The position numbers and the translations under genes are program-made. DNA of 31,234 bases. Source: Leptofilum sp050292445 (GTDB taxonomy: Bacteria; Chloroflexota; Anaerolineae; Promineifilales; Promineifilaceae). The stretch spans positions 1-31,234 of the forward strand of contig JBNKLQ010000040.1 of assembly GCA_050292445.1 (NCBI GenBank). Reading direction: 5' to 3'. Below the pieces are notes generated by a model, which saw only the letters and a list, made by a program, of their open reading frames with translations, did not search any database and was not told the DNA's origin. This document shows, piece by piece, positions 1-7,669 of this stretch. Position 1 is the stretch's first letter. Each line of letters starts with the position of its first letter.

Positions 1-328
1 GGGCGTGAATCTCGGAATCAGCGACAGCGAAGTAATCACATAAGGGATTGAGACAAGCATGACCGCTGGTATCAATGGTTTTGGGACGACCCCTTGGACT
101 CTTCCGTTCCGACCAGGGCACGACTTCCGGCTTGGGTCGGTGTGACAGAAAGCAAATGTCTCGGGTACACAATGGGCAATCGTCAGGCGATTTAGGCTTG
201 AGGGATCGTGGACCACGGCGACGCCGAAAATACTCTTCTATCCAGCGGCGAATTCGACGACCATGTTTGGTCCAGATGAAAATGAAAAGGGAAACGAGGA
301 TTTCGAGGAAAGTTGGATTGAACTTCAT
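1..328 (-). CDS. Transposase, N-terminal part (cut by window edge)
   Basis: Reading the minus strand from an ATG at 328 gives 109 codons without a stop, running off the left edge. The protein starts MKFNPTFLEILVSLF, then has a hydrophobic/basic stretch (FIWTKHGRRIRRW), a basic run (FRRRRGPRSLKPKSP), a first zinc-ribbon half (CPLC at about 55-58) and a second Cys pair (HACLNPLCDYF, about 91-101), separated by RGRPKTIDTSGH. This N-terminal layout is known from IS1-like transposases with an InsA-type zinc ribbon that are common in Chloroflexota. The catalytic domain would lie outside the window, so activity cannot be judged. The gene points away from the sugar operon. The start follows only 2 bases after a 13-bp inverted repeat. 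The assignment rests on recalled family resemblance; the open frame and Cys pairs are directly visible. Confidence 0.72.
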   Translation of the reverse strand, partial: MKFNPTFLEILVSLFIFIWTKHGRRIRRWIEEYFRRRRGPRSLKPKSPDDCPLCTRDICFLSHRPKPEVVPWSERKSPRGRPKTIDTSGHACLNPLCDYFAVADSEIHA

Positions 329-330
329 AA

Positions 331-380
331 GTTGATTGGGTAAGATTAGGTATCGAAAGCCAAGATTTTACCCAATCAAC
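331..380. repeat. 13-bp perfect inverted repeat next to the transposase start
   Basis: GTTGATTGGGTAA (331-343) is exactly reverse-complemented by TTACCCAATCAAC (368-380), with 24 bases between the arms. It sits immediately upstream of the transposase ATG on the minus strand, so it would fold in the leader of that mRNA right at the start codon. It may be a translation-limiting hairpin, as known for some insertion sequences, or part of the IS end. From 381 to 493 I see no gene, and I could not define the outer IS boundary. Confidence 0.6.
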
Positions 381-493
381 TCGATTACTTCATTGAATTT
401 GACCCAAAACGAGTGGATGCGAATTATCCATCATTTCGCAGAGTACCACCTTAGACGATTTTTTGCGTGCCACCTTTTTCCCTTCCTGATACT

Positions 494-511
494 TTTGCAA
501 GCGCTTGCAAA
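494..511. promoter_or_regulatory. LacI-family-type operator, perfect 18-bp palindrome
   Basis: TTTGCAAGCGCTTGCAAA is a perfect 18-bp palindrome with a central CG step and TTGCAA half sites, the classic layout of operators for LacI/GalR-family repressors. It ends 7 bases before the -35 box of the promoter that serves the sugar-acid operon starting at 578. No LacI-family gene is in the window, so the repressor must be encoded elsewhere. Confidence 0.7.
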
Positions 512-518
512 GATTTAC

Positions 519-546
519 TTGATTTTCAGCGGAATGTCAATATAAT
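519..546 (+). promoter_or_regulatory. Sigma-70-type promoter of the sugar-acid operon
   Basis: TTGATT (519-524) and a consensus TATAAT (541-546) are separated by 16 bases. Transcription would start near 553, leaving a leader of about 25 bases before the ATG at 578. The promoter is flanked by an operator-like palindrome on each side, which supports a regulated promoter. Confidence 0.7.
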
Positions 547-547
547 C

Positions 548-563
548 TTGCAAACGTTGTGAG
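548..563. promoter_or_regulatory. Second, imperfect LacI-type operator over the transcription start
   Basis: TTGCAAACGTTGTGAG keeps one good half site (TTGCAAAC) and the central CG, but its right half is degenerate. Its centre (555.5) is 53 bp from the centre of the perfect operator (502.5), close to five helical turns, so both sites face the same side of the DNA. It overlaps the expected transcription start. Confidence 0.5.
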
Positions 564-577
564 AATCCAGAAACCTT

Positions 578-1426
578 ATGTACTTAACCCGACACCAGAC
601 ACCTAGCGGCCCTAATTGGGCGTTGGATGGATATTTCTTACCCCGGCACATCAATTTGAAAACATTGCTGACACTGCCTTATGCGGCAATGTTGCAGTTG
701 CTTCATGCTTTGCCCGTTGGTGAAACGGCCGTCCACACCCTCCTCCCTCCCCTAGAACCAGATCACGAAGTTTGGGCAGCCGGGGTGACTTACCGGCGTA
801 GTCGAGAGGCACGGGAGCATGAATCCGACGTCAAAGACGTTTACGAAAAGGTCTATTCAGCCAAACGGCCGGAGTTGTTCTTCAAAGCCATCGGCTGGCG
901 GGTAGTGGGGCATGAGCTGTCCATTCGTATCCGCCAGGACAGCTCTTGGAATGTGCCTGAGCCGGAGTTGACCCTTGTGATTAACGGCCGTCAAGAAATC
1001 GTAGGTTTTTGCGTGGGCAATGATGTCTCCTCCCGCGATATTGAGGGAGCCAACCCGCTCTACCTGCCCCAGGCTAAAATGTACAATGGCTCCTGTGCCC
1101 TTGGTCCCGGCATCACCCTGGCCAACGCTGACCAATTGCTTGATCTGGCTATTCAGATGGACATTATTCGCGCCAGTGAAGTTGTTTACCAGGGCGAAAC
1201 GCGAAGTTCCCAAATGAAGCGCACTCTGAACGGACTGGCTGACTACCTTACCCAAGAGATGGACTTTCCTTATGGTGCCTTCCTCATGACCGGCACCGGC
1301 ATTGTGCCGCCAGACGAGTTTTCCCTCCAACACGGCGACACTGTACGAATCACTGTTGGCTCGCTCCAGTTGGAAAACACGGTAAAAGCCACAGAGGAAA
1401 AAGAGAAGAAAGAGAATCAAAGATAA
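578..1426 (+). CDS. 2-keto-3-deoxy-pentonate dehydratase (FAH-fold family)
   Basis: This 282-aa protein belongs to the fumarylacetoacetate hydrolase fold, in the branch of 2-keto-3-deoxy-D-arabinonate/xylonate dehydratases (KdaD, XylX), which form alpha-ketoglutarate semialdehyde. Visible family motifs are the metal-site stretch WNVPEPEL, then GNDVSSRDIEGANPLYLPQAK, RASEVVYQGETRSSQMKR and LMTGTGIVPPDEFSLQHGD. The next two genes encode the enzymes acting after and before it, which fits a Weimberg-type lower pathway. The ATG at 578 lacks a good Shine-Dalgarno but lies just downstream of a strong promoter, and the N-terminus matches family length. The last dozen residues (KATEEKEKKENQR) are low complexity and are encoded by an inverted-repeat spacer element, so they are probably not part of the fold. 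Substrate stereochemistry cannot be read from sequence. Confidence 0.85.
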   Translation: MYLTRHQTPSGPNWALDGYFLPRHINLKTLLTLPYAAMLQLLHALPVGETAVHTLLPPLEPDHEVWAAGVTYRRSREAREHESDVKDVYEKVYSAKRPELFFKAIGWRVVGHELSIRIRQDSSWNVPEPELTLVINGRQEIVGFCVGNDVSSRDIEGANPLYLPQAKMYNGSCALGPGITLANADQLLDLAIQMDIIRASEVVYQGETRSSQMKRTLNGLADYLTQEMDFPYGAFLMTGTGIVPPDEFSLQHGDTVRITVGSLQLENTVKATEEKEKKENQR

Positions 1427-1455
1427 ATCTCGTAAACCTCTGTGGACTCTGTGGC
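1388..1455. repeat. CACAGAG-type inverted-repeat element overlapping a gene end
   Basis: GCCACAGAG (1388-1396) is reverse-complemented by CTCTGTGGC (1447-1455), and CCACAGAGG (1389-1397) also by CCTCTGTGG (1437-1445). A purine-rich stretch (AAAAAGAGAAGAAAGAGAA) lies between. It resembles the two longer elements at 14473-14648 and 15674-15820. It overlaps the last 39 bases of the upstream gene and ends 25 bases before the next start codon. Confidence 0.6.
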
Positions 1456-1480
1456 AAAGGGTATTAAGTAGGAGTTGTTG

Positions 1481-3067
1481 ATGGCGTTACAACCTGTTTT
1501 GATTGCCGGAGCATGGCGGCCCAGTAAAAATCCGGTGGATACTTTTTCGGCCGTTAATCCGGCCACAAAAACAGCCTTGCCAGAACAATATCCCGTTTCT
1601 GGTTTGGATGATATTGAGCTGGCCCTGCAAGCCGGACAGGAAGCGGTGGCCGAACTGCGGTCCGGCAGTTCACCCTCTGCCCTGGCCCATTTCCTCAACT
1701 GTTTTGCAGAAAATATCGAAGCTAGAACTGAAGCGTTGGTGGAGACGGCCGTTCTGGAAACAGCCCTACCCGCCGAACCCCGGCTGCGTTCGGTGGAGCT
1801 GCCGCGCACTAGCAACCAGCTGCGCCAGGCGGCCGAAGCAGTCCGCGATGGCTCCTGGCGTCAGGCCACGATTGATACCGGGAGCAATATTCGGGCCATG
1901 TATAAACCTTTGGGGGGGCCGGTGGTGGTGTTTGGCCCAAATAATTTCCCCTTTGCTTTCAATTCGGTTGCTGGCGGCGATTTTGCTGCGGCCATAGCTG
2001 CCGGAAATCCGGTCATTGCCAAAGCCAATCCGGGCCATCCAGGGACCACCAGGATTTTGGCTGAAGCCGCCTTTGCGGCGGTGCAGGCAAGCGGTTTGCC
2101 AATGGCAATGGTGCAGCTGATCTACCATACACCGCCAGAAGTGGGCTTAGAACTGGTGTCAGAGGCGCGCATCGGGGCAACAGCTTTTACCGGTAGCAAA
2201 ACGGCCGGTCTGGCGCTTAAAGCCGCTGCCGACAAAGCCGGCAAACCGATCTATTTGGAAATGTCGAGCGTGAATCCAGTGTTCATCTTGCCAGATGCAG
2301 TTCAGGAACGGGGCTTGGAGTTAGCCGGTGAGCTGTATGCATCCTGTACGTTAGGTGCAGGCCAGTTTTGTACCAAGCCCGGCCTGGTGATTATCCAACA
2401 AGATGCAAACAGCAGGCAATTCATTGAGGCTGTTCAAGCACATTTTGCCCAAAACGCACCGGGTACCTTGCTCAATAAAGCTGGGCCAACCGGCATTGCC
2501 AAAGCGATAGCCATATTACAAGAACACGGCGCAGAAATTCTGACCGGGGGAGTTGAAGCAGATGAACCGCGATTTACCTTTGCTAACACGCTGCTGCAAG
2601 TATCCGGTGATAGTTTCTTGGTCCACCCACATGAACTGCAAACTGAAGCGTTCGGTCCGGTTTCTTTGCTGGTGGTGGCTGAAGACATGAACCAAATGGT
2701 AGAAATCGCCGCCCGGCTAGAAGGTAATTTAACGGGGAGTATTTATTCGCATTCTCAAGGTACCGATGATGATGCATACGAACAAATTGAACCGGTACTG
2801 CGCGGCAAAGTCGGCCGTTTACTGAACGATAAAATGCCAACCGGGGTGGCCGTTGTGCCTTCGATGAATCATGGCGGCCCGTTCCCGGCCACCGGCCATC
2901 CCGGCTTTACAGCGGTTGGCATACCCACCTCCCTGCTGCGCTTTGCCGCGCTGCATTGCTATGACAATGTGCGCCATCATCGCCTGCCGCCAGAACTGCA
3001 AGACAAAAATCCAAACGGCCGTATGTGGCGCCTCATTGACGGTGACTGGACACAACAAGATGTCTGA
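1481..3067 (+). CDS. Alpha-ketoglutarate semialdehyde dehydrogenase (2,5-dioxovalerate dehydrogenase)
   Basis: A 528-aa aldehyde dehydrogenase of the subfamily that oxidises 2,5-dioxopentanoate (alpha-ketoglutarate semialdehyde) to alpha-ketoglutarate with NAD(P)+. Visible ALDH signatures include FGPNNFPFAFNSVAGGD in the cofactor domain, FTGSKTAGLAL, the general-base Glu in YLEMSSVNP (E260) and the catalytic nucleophile in GQFCTKPG (C297). Length matches the family (about 525 aa). The ATG at 1481 is preferred over an in-frame TTG at 1475 because AGGAG (1470-1474) sits 6 bases upstream of the ATG. Its stop overlaps the next gene by 8 bases, indicating translational coupling. It takes the product of the preceding dehydratase, completing the route from a pentonate to the TCA cycle. 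Confidence 0.88.
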   Translation: MALQPVLIAGAWRPSKNPVDTFSAVNPATKTALPEQYPVSGLDDIELALQAGQEAVAELRSGSSPSALAHFLNCFAENIEARTEALVETAVLETALPAEPRLRSVELPRTSNQLRQAAEAVRDGSWRQATIDTGSNIRAMYKPLGGPVVVFGPNNFPFAFNSVAGGDFAAAIAAGNPVIAKANPGHPGTTRILAEAAFAAVQASGLPMAMVQLIYHTPPEVGLELVSEARIGATAFTGSKTAGLALKAAADKAGKPIYLEMSSVNPVFILPDAVQERGLELAGELYASCTLGAGQFCTKPGLVIIQQDANSRQFIEAVQAHFAQNAPGTLLNKAGPTGIAKAIAILQEHGAEILTGGVEADEPRFTFANTLLQVSGDSFLVHPHELQTEAFGPVSLLVVAEDMNQMVEIAARLEGNLTGSIYSHSQGTDDDAYEQIEPVLRGKVGRLLNDKMPTGVAVVPSMNHGGPFPATGHPGFTAVGIPTSLLRFAALHCYDNVRHHRLPPELQDKNPNGRMWRLIDGDWTQQDV

Positions 3068-5069
3068 TTCCATCCCCCCAACTCTGGAAGACGTTCTGGG
3101 AGACGAACAATTCATTGCGGTGACGCGTTTGCAAGGCCAGGGGCCAGACGGCCGTTTGCCCATCAGCGAAGAAATGCTGCGCAACGAGCCAAGCGGTAAC
3201 CTGTTTGGCCTGACGCAAAACGCCGGAATGGGCTGGCATCTAGCGGAAGTGGGACGGCCCCAATTTCTCATCCTCAGCACCCAGGGCGGTTTGCGTGACG
3301 GCGACGGCCGTCCTATCGCTTTAGGCTATCACACCGGCCATTGGGAGATTAGTTTGTTGGTAAAACAGGCGGCCGAAACGCTCAAAGCGCAAGGTGCTTT
3401 GCCTTTTGCCGCCTATTGTAGTGACCCGTGCGACGGCCGTACGCAGGGCACAACTGGCATGTTCGACAGCCTGCCCTATCGCAATGACGCGGCCATCACG
3501 CTGCGCCGCCTCATTCGCTCACTGCCGCAGCGGCAGGGGGTGATGGGCATAGCCACCTGCGACAAAGGCCTGCCAGCCATGATGATCGCCCTGGCCGGAT
3601 GCAGCAGCTTACCCGGCGTGATCGTACCCGGCGGTGTCACCTTGCCAACCGCCGACGCCGAAGATGCCGGGACGGTGCAAACCATTGGTGCTCGCTTTGC
3701 CCATGATTTGATCGACCTGGATTACGCTGCCGCCATGGGCTGCCGGGCCTGCGGTTCGCCGGGCGGCGGCTGCCAGTTTTTGGGTACGGCCGCTACCGCC
3801 CAGGTTGTAGCTGAAGCGCTGGGACTGGCTTTACCGCACAGCGCCTTAACCCCATCCGGCGAAACAGTATGGCTGGATATGGCTCACCGTTCGGCGCTGG
3901 CTCTGCTCCGACTGAAAGCGGCTGAAATGCCGATGTCAGCCATTCTCACACCTCAAGCGGTTGAAAATGCGATGCTCGTTCACGCCGCTTTTGGCGGCTC
4001 AACCAATTTGCTGCTCCATATTCCAGCCGTGGCCCATGCCGCCGGATTACCACTGCCTACCGTAGACGATTGGACCCGCATAAACCGGCTCACACCACGC
4101 CTGGTCGATGCCTTGCCCAACGGCCCGCGCAACCATCCAACGGTGCAGGTGTTTATGGCCGGTGGCGTGCCGGAGGTGATGCTGCATCTGCGGCAGATGG
4201 GGCTGCTGAACCTGGATGTGGTTACGGCTGCTGGGGAAAAGTTATCGGACATATTAGACTGGTGGCAGCAAAGCAAACGTCGTCAAGCGGTGCGAGCGCG
4301 GCTGACGCAGGCAGGCATTGATGTTGATCAGATTATTATGGATGCCGCCAGTGCGAAGACAGCCGGATTGACCAGCACGATGGTGTTCCCGGTGGGGAAT
4401 ATTGCCCCGGAAGGCTCGGTTCTCAAAGCCACGGCAATTGATCCCTCCGTGGTTGACGAGGATGGCGTTTACCGCCATCGCGGTCGTGCCCGGGTTTTTG
4501 TGTCAGAGCAGGACGCCGTGAAAGCGATCAAGGGCCTGAGTGAGAACCCGGTCAAGCCAGGGGAGGTGGTGGTACTGGTTGGCGTTGGGCCATCTGGCAC
4601 GGGCATGGAAGAGACGTATCAGGTCACTTCTGCCCTTAAATTTATTCCCTGGGGGAAAACGGTCCCGGTATTGACCGATGCTCGATTTTCGGGGGTATCT
4701 ACTGGGGCCTGCATTGGCCACATCGGGCCAGAAGCATTAGCCGGGGGGCCAATAGGGAAGCTGCGGGATGGGGACATCATAGAGATTGTGGTGGACCGCC
4801 GTCGTTTAACCGGGCGAATTGATTTTGTGGGGACGGAGGGCGAGGCTTTGCTGCCCATTGAAGCGGCCGAATTGTTGGCGAAACGGCCGTCTCATCCCAA
4901 CCTCCGCTCTCATCCAGATTTACCTGCCGATACCCGGCTGTGGGCTGCCCTGCAGCGGGCCAGCGGCGGCGTATGGGCCGGCTGCACCTATGATGTAGAC
5001 AATATCATCACAGTCATTGACGCTGGGCTGTCCGCTTTAGCCAGGGATGGCATCCCAATCAAAGACTAA
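3060..5069 (+). CDS. yjhG: Sugar-acid dehydratase, IlvD/Edd family, YjhG/YagF (D-xylonate) type
   Basis: A 669-aa Fe-S dehydratase that removes water from an aldonic acid, most likely D-xylonate, giving 2-keto-3-deoxy-xylonate. Candidate [2Fe-2S] ligands are C124 (SDPCDGRTQG), C167 (ATCDKGLPA) and C238 (GGGCQFLGTA). The C-terminal DTRLWAALQRASGGVWAGC and YDVDNII are characteristic of the YjhG/YagF branch rather than of IlvD or Edd. The start chosen overlaps the upstream stop by 8 bases; an open frame reaches further upstream (to 2871) only as a shadow of the aldehyde dehydrogenase gene. The three genes together supply all steps from xylonate (or the arabinonate equivalent) to alpha-ketoglutarate; no sugar dehydrogenase or lactonase for the upper steps is next to them. 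Specificity among pentonates remains open. Confidence 0.87.
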   Translation: MSDSIPPTLEDVLGDEQFIAVTRLQGQGPDGRLPISEEMLRNEPSGNLFGLTQNAGMGWHLAEVGRPQFLILSTQGGLRDGDGRPIALGYHTGHWEISLLVKQAAETLKAQGALPFAAYCSDPCDGRTQGTTGMFDSLPYRNDAAITLRRLIRSLPQRQGVMGIATCDKGLPAMMIALAGCSSLPGVIVPGGVTLPTADAEDAGTVQTIGARFAHDLIDLDYAAAMGCRACGSPGGGCQFLGTAATAQVVAEALGLALPHSALTPSGETVWLDMAHRSALALLRLKAAEMPMSAILTPQAVENAMLVHAAFGGSTNLLLHIPAVAHAAGLPLPTVDDWTRINRLTPRLVDALPNGPRNHPTVQVFMAGGVPEVMLHLRQMGLLNLDVVTAAGEKLSDILDWWQQSKRRQAVRARLTQAGIDVDQIIMDAASAKTAGLTSTMVFPVGNIAPEGSVLKATAIDPSVVDEDGVYRHRGRARVFVSEQDAVKAIKGLSENPVKPGEVVVLVGVGPSGTGMEETYQVTSALKFIPWGKTVPVLTDARFSGVSTGACIGHIGPEALAGGPIGKLRDGDIIEIVVDRRRLTGRIDFVGTEGEALLPIEAAELLAKRPSHPNLRSHPDLPADTRLWAALQRASGGVWAGCTYDVDNIITVIDAGLSALARDGIPIKD

Positions 5070-5112
5070 GGGTTCGTTCACAAATAACTTTTGTTCAGGA
5101 AAGGAACCCCAA

Positions 5113-5208
5113 GGCTTGACAGTTTACCAAAACTCAAAAATTAAAAACGGTCAAGCCCTAAGTAGCCGTTCAGAATTAACATAACAATATGGAACTGAAC
5201 GGCTACTT
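5113..5208. terminator. Hairpins between convergent operons (bidirectional terminator)
   Basis: The 217-base gap between the dehydratase stop (5069) and the convergent response-regulator stop (5287) holds two inverted repeats. The first is GGCTTGAC (5113-5120) with GTCAAGCC (5150-5157). The second is stronger: AGTAGCCGTTCAG (5161-5173) with CTGAACGGCTACT (5195-5207), extended by one A-T pair to 5160/5208 and followed by TTTA. The location between converging genes supports termination from both sides. The T-runs are short, so efficiency is uncertain. Confidence 0.6.
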
Positions 5209-5286
5209 TAAGCCCATTCGCTAATTCCTAAAATTCGCTGTACTCTCCACCGAAAATAAGATTTGTCAATCAACCAGGGAGCAATC

Positions 5287-5913
5287 TCAAACTAAATTGT
5301 TTTTGAGGGCCACACGGACAGCCTCGGTACGGCCGTTTACCCCCAACTTCATCAAAATATGGCTCACATGATTCTTCACCGTAAATTTGCTGATATTCAA
5401 CCGGTAAGCAATTTCTGCATTGGCAAACCCCTCAACCAATAACGAAAGAACCTCAAGCTCGCGTTTTGTCAAATCAAAATCATTTAATACGTTGTCTTTC
5501 TGAAATAAAATCGGCGTTATTTCCGGCGACATCGTGGCCATACCGCTATGGGCGACACGGATCGACTCAGCTAACTTATCTGCGGACACATTTTTTAACA
5601 AATACCCATTCGCCCCTGCTTCCAATGCAGACTGAATTAGTTCTCGTTCTGAGAAACTAGAAAGGGCAATGATTTGAATATCGGGAAAAGCCTTCTTAAT
5701 CTCCTTTATGGCAGTCACGCCATCCATTTCCGGCATATACAAATCCATCAGCACAATATCTGGATGGCTTTCCGTACATAATTCAATGGCTTCTATACCT
5801 GTTGTTGCTTCCCCCACCAATTCAAAATCTGGATTGGTATCTAAAAATGCAGAGATACCTTTGCGCAGCATGTCGTGATCATCAGCAATCGCAATTCGTA
5901 TTATTTCGCTCAT
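5287..5913 (-). CDS. NarL/LuxR-family response regulator
   Basis: A 208-aa regulator with an N-terminal receiver (acidic pair D11/D12, phospho-acceptor D57 in LMDLYMPEMDG, the ALSSF switch and the YLLKN lysine) and a C-terminal LuxR helix-turn-helix (LTKRELEVLSLLVEGFANAEIAYRL at about 143-167, with KFTVKNHVSHILMKL). All phosphorylation residues are present. The ATG at 5913 is chosen because it forms an ATGA overlap with the stop of the upstream kinase gene; a longer start at 5943 would add ten residues without family support. It is the cognate partner of the adjacent kinase. A candidate DNA target is the pair of dyads at 7540-7565 in the divergent promoter region; this is inference. Confidence 0.9.
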   Translation of the reverse strand: MSEIIRIAIADDHDMLRKGISAFLDTNPDFELVGEATTGIEAIELCTESHPDIVLMDLYMPEMDGVTAIKEIKKAFPDIQIIALSSFSERELIQSALEAGANGYLLKNVSADKLAESIRVAHSGMATMSPEITPILFQKDNVLNDFDLTKRELEVLSLLVEGFANAEIAYRLNISKFTVKNHVSHILMKLGVNGRTEAVRVALKNNLV

Positions 5914-7376
5914 TTTGCCCCCCGAGTAGCAGCAATCGGCCACCGTACAATGACGGTTGTGCCCCCTCCACTCCTTGAAGAAATATCAATCTCAGCTTGA
6001 ATCGCCTCGGCTCGCTCCTCCATAATGCTAAGTCCCATCCGCTTCGTGCCCCGCGCAGCTAAATCAAATCCCCGCCCGTTGTCCTCAATTAAAACGATGA
6101 GATGCGTATCTGATTCGCTCACCGCAATACGCGCTTTTGTTGCTTTGGAATGGCGTGAAATGTTGTTTAAACTTTCCTGGGCAATGCGATACAGCGCCAG
6201 CCTGGTATCAATCGGGAGAGATGTCTTTTTATTAACCGTCACTTCAATATCAATTTCCTTGCGACTCATCGTCGCTTCAGCTAAGTGTTCCAACAATTCC
6301 TGAAAGCTGGTAGCGATGAGTGAAGACGGCCGTAACTCCAACAACAGCATTCTCAACTCGGCTAAAGCCCCCTGCGTTAACTGCTGCAGCTGCTGCAAGC
6401 TGCGCCGCCCTTTTGCCTGATCATGCTCCCAAAGCGACGGCAAAATATCGGCAATGATACTGGCCGTCCACAATGTCTGGCTAACCGCATCATGTAAATC
6501 GCGCGCCAATTTTTGCCTTTCCTCTTTAGCGGTTGTTCTCATTTCTCTCAGCTCTTCACTGATAGAAATCTGGTTCGTTATATCCTGATAAGTCACAAGA
6601 ATACCCGTTACCAGGCCGTCGGCATCCTGCAATGGAACCTTATTTGTTTGAATCCAGGCTAACGTACCATCCGCATAACGAAGCTGCTCAATATATTGAA
6701 GTCTGGGCTGTCTGGAATGCATCACCTCCTGATCATCTGCAATATACTCCGCCGCATGTTCTTCTGCCCACGGCATATCATAATCCGTTTTACCCACAAC
6801 CTCACGTGGCGATATGCCCGCATTTTGGGCAAACAAGTTGTTGCACCCCATAAACCGCGACATGGTATCTTTCCAGACAATAGCAATCGGCACACTGTTA
6901 AAGATCGTCTCCAGCATCCGTTGATCTCGGCGCAGAATGATTTCAGCATGGGCGCGCTCAGTGATGTCTTCATATGTACCCATCAACCCAATGACATTGC
7001 CGTCGTCATCAAAAAGAGGAACTTTGCTGGTATTTAGCCAGGCATACGCGCCGTCAGATCGCCGCTGTGGCTCAATAATATTGAGCTTCGGTTTGCCCGA
7101 CTCCATCACTTCCTGATCATCCCTCAGATAAGCATTTGCTTGATCAACCGTCCACGGCCGTAAATCAAACAAATCGTTATTCCCTACTAAATCCTCTGGC
7201 GAAGTAACGCCCCAATCCTCAACACATCTTTTGTTCACCCACACATATTGCGAATTTCTATTTTTCCAAAAGACAGATTGCGGGATGTGATCCAGCATAT
7301 ATTGCAGCTTTTGCAAGAGATCAAAATCTGCAAAAGGGGTGTTTACAAGCTCATTGGAATTTGCGTTTTCGGACAA
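5910..7376 (-). CDS. Cytosolic two-PAS histidine kinase (NarL/DegS-type)
   Basis: A 488-aa kinase without any transmembrane segment, so it should sense a cytosolic signal. Two PAS domains occupy about 28-140 and 155-270 and look like an internal duplication: both contain DDQEVM, a Y/R-DG...AW patch, KVPL and a final T-Y-x-DIT. A HisKA_3 dimerisation domain follows with the phospho-acceptor H295 (KLARDLHDAVSQT), then a GHKL ATPase domain (DNGRGFD and the GLSIMEERA segment). The start is a TTG at 7376, supported by a GGAGGT Shine-Dalgarno at 7385-7390; the next in-frame ATG (residue 27) lacks one and would truncate the PAS domain. It overlaps the response regulator by 4 bases. The gene diverges from the receiver/transport genes at 7670, suggesting control of that operon. 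Confidence 0.88.
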   Translation of the reverse strand: MSENANSNELVNTPFADFDLLQKLQYMLDHIPQSVFWKNRNSQYVWVNKRCVEDWGVTSPEDLVGNNDLFDLRPWTVDQANAYLRDDQEVMESGKPKLNIIEPQRRSDGAYAWLNTSKVPLFDDDGNVIGLMGTYEDITERAHAEIILRRDQRMLETIFNSVPIAIVWKDTMSRFMGCNNLFAQNAGISPREVVGKTDYDMPWAEEHAAEYIADDQEVMHSRQPRLQYIEQLRYADGTLAWIQTNKVPLQDADGLVTGILVTYQDITNQISISEELREMRTTAKEERQKLARDLHDAVSQTLWTASIIADILPSLWEHDQAKGRRSLQQLQQLTQGALAELRMLLLELRPSSLIATSFQELLEHLAEATMSRKEIDIEVTVNKKTSLPIDTRLALYRIAQESLNNISRHSKATKARIAVSESDTHLIVLIEDNGRGFDLAARGTKRMGLSIMEERAEAIQAEIDISSRSGGGTTVIVRWPIAATRGAK

Positions 7377-7539
7377 AATAATTTACCTCCAAAAAGCATT
7401 CTATTACAGATTGGCAGAAATCCATTTCACATTATTGAAGAGCCATGCCAATCTGTTTAAGTATCGCGCGACACACTTATTTACCTGAAAAGGATTTATG
7501 CAGTGCAATACTAGCTGATAAAGAAGCCTATTCAAAACA

Positions 7540-7565
7540 GTCCACTCGGACTAGTCCACCTGGAC
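7540..7565. promoter_or_regulatory. Tandem GTCCA..GGAC dyads in the divergent promoter region
   Basis: GTCCACTCGGAC (7540-7551) and GTCCACCTGGAC (7554-7565) are two near-identical 12-bp dyads placed 14 bp apart. They lie in the 293-base gap between the divergent kinase gene and the receiver gene. This is a plausible binding site for the dimeric LuxR-type regulator encoded next door. I did not find a convincing -35/-10 pair for either direction. The rest of the gap (7391-7539 and 7566-7669) shows no gene or other clear structure. Confidence 0.4.
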
Positions 7566-7669
7566 CATGCCACAAATAAGCCACTTTGACGATTTTCAAC
7601 AGGCAGCAGAGATTGTAAATTTTATCCAAACAAGCACACAAATTTTGGTGCACTTTGGATAGACCTTTA

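Noticed and set aside
75..545. Two small + strand ORFs (75-335 and 336-545)
   Set aside because: The first is the antisense shadow of the transposase; the second covers the hairpin, operator and promoter. Neither has a ribosome site or recognisable protein.
857..1420. 187-codon minus-strand ORF opposite the first enzyme gene
   Set aside because: It lies fully antisense to a clearly conserved FAH-family gene and its translation has no domain character.
2871..3059. Upstream extension of the dehydratase reading frame by 63 codons
   Set aside because: The extension overlaps the conserved C-terminus of the aldehyde dehydrogenase; the ATG at 3060 gives the family-typical length and a normal operon overlap.
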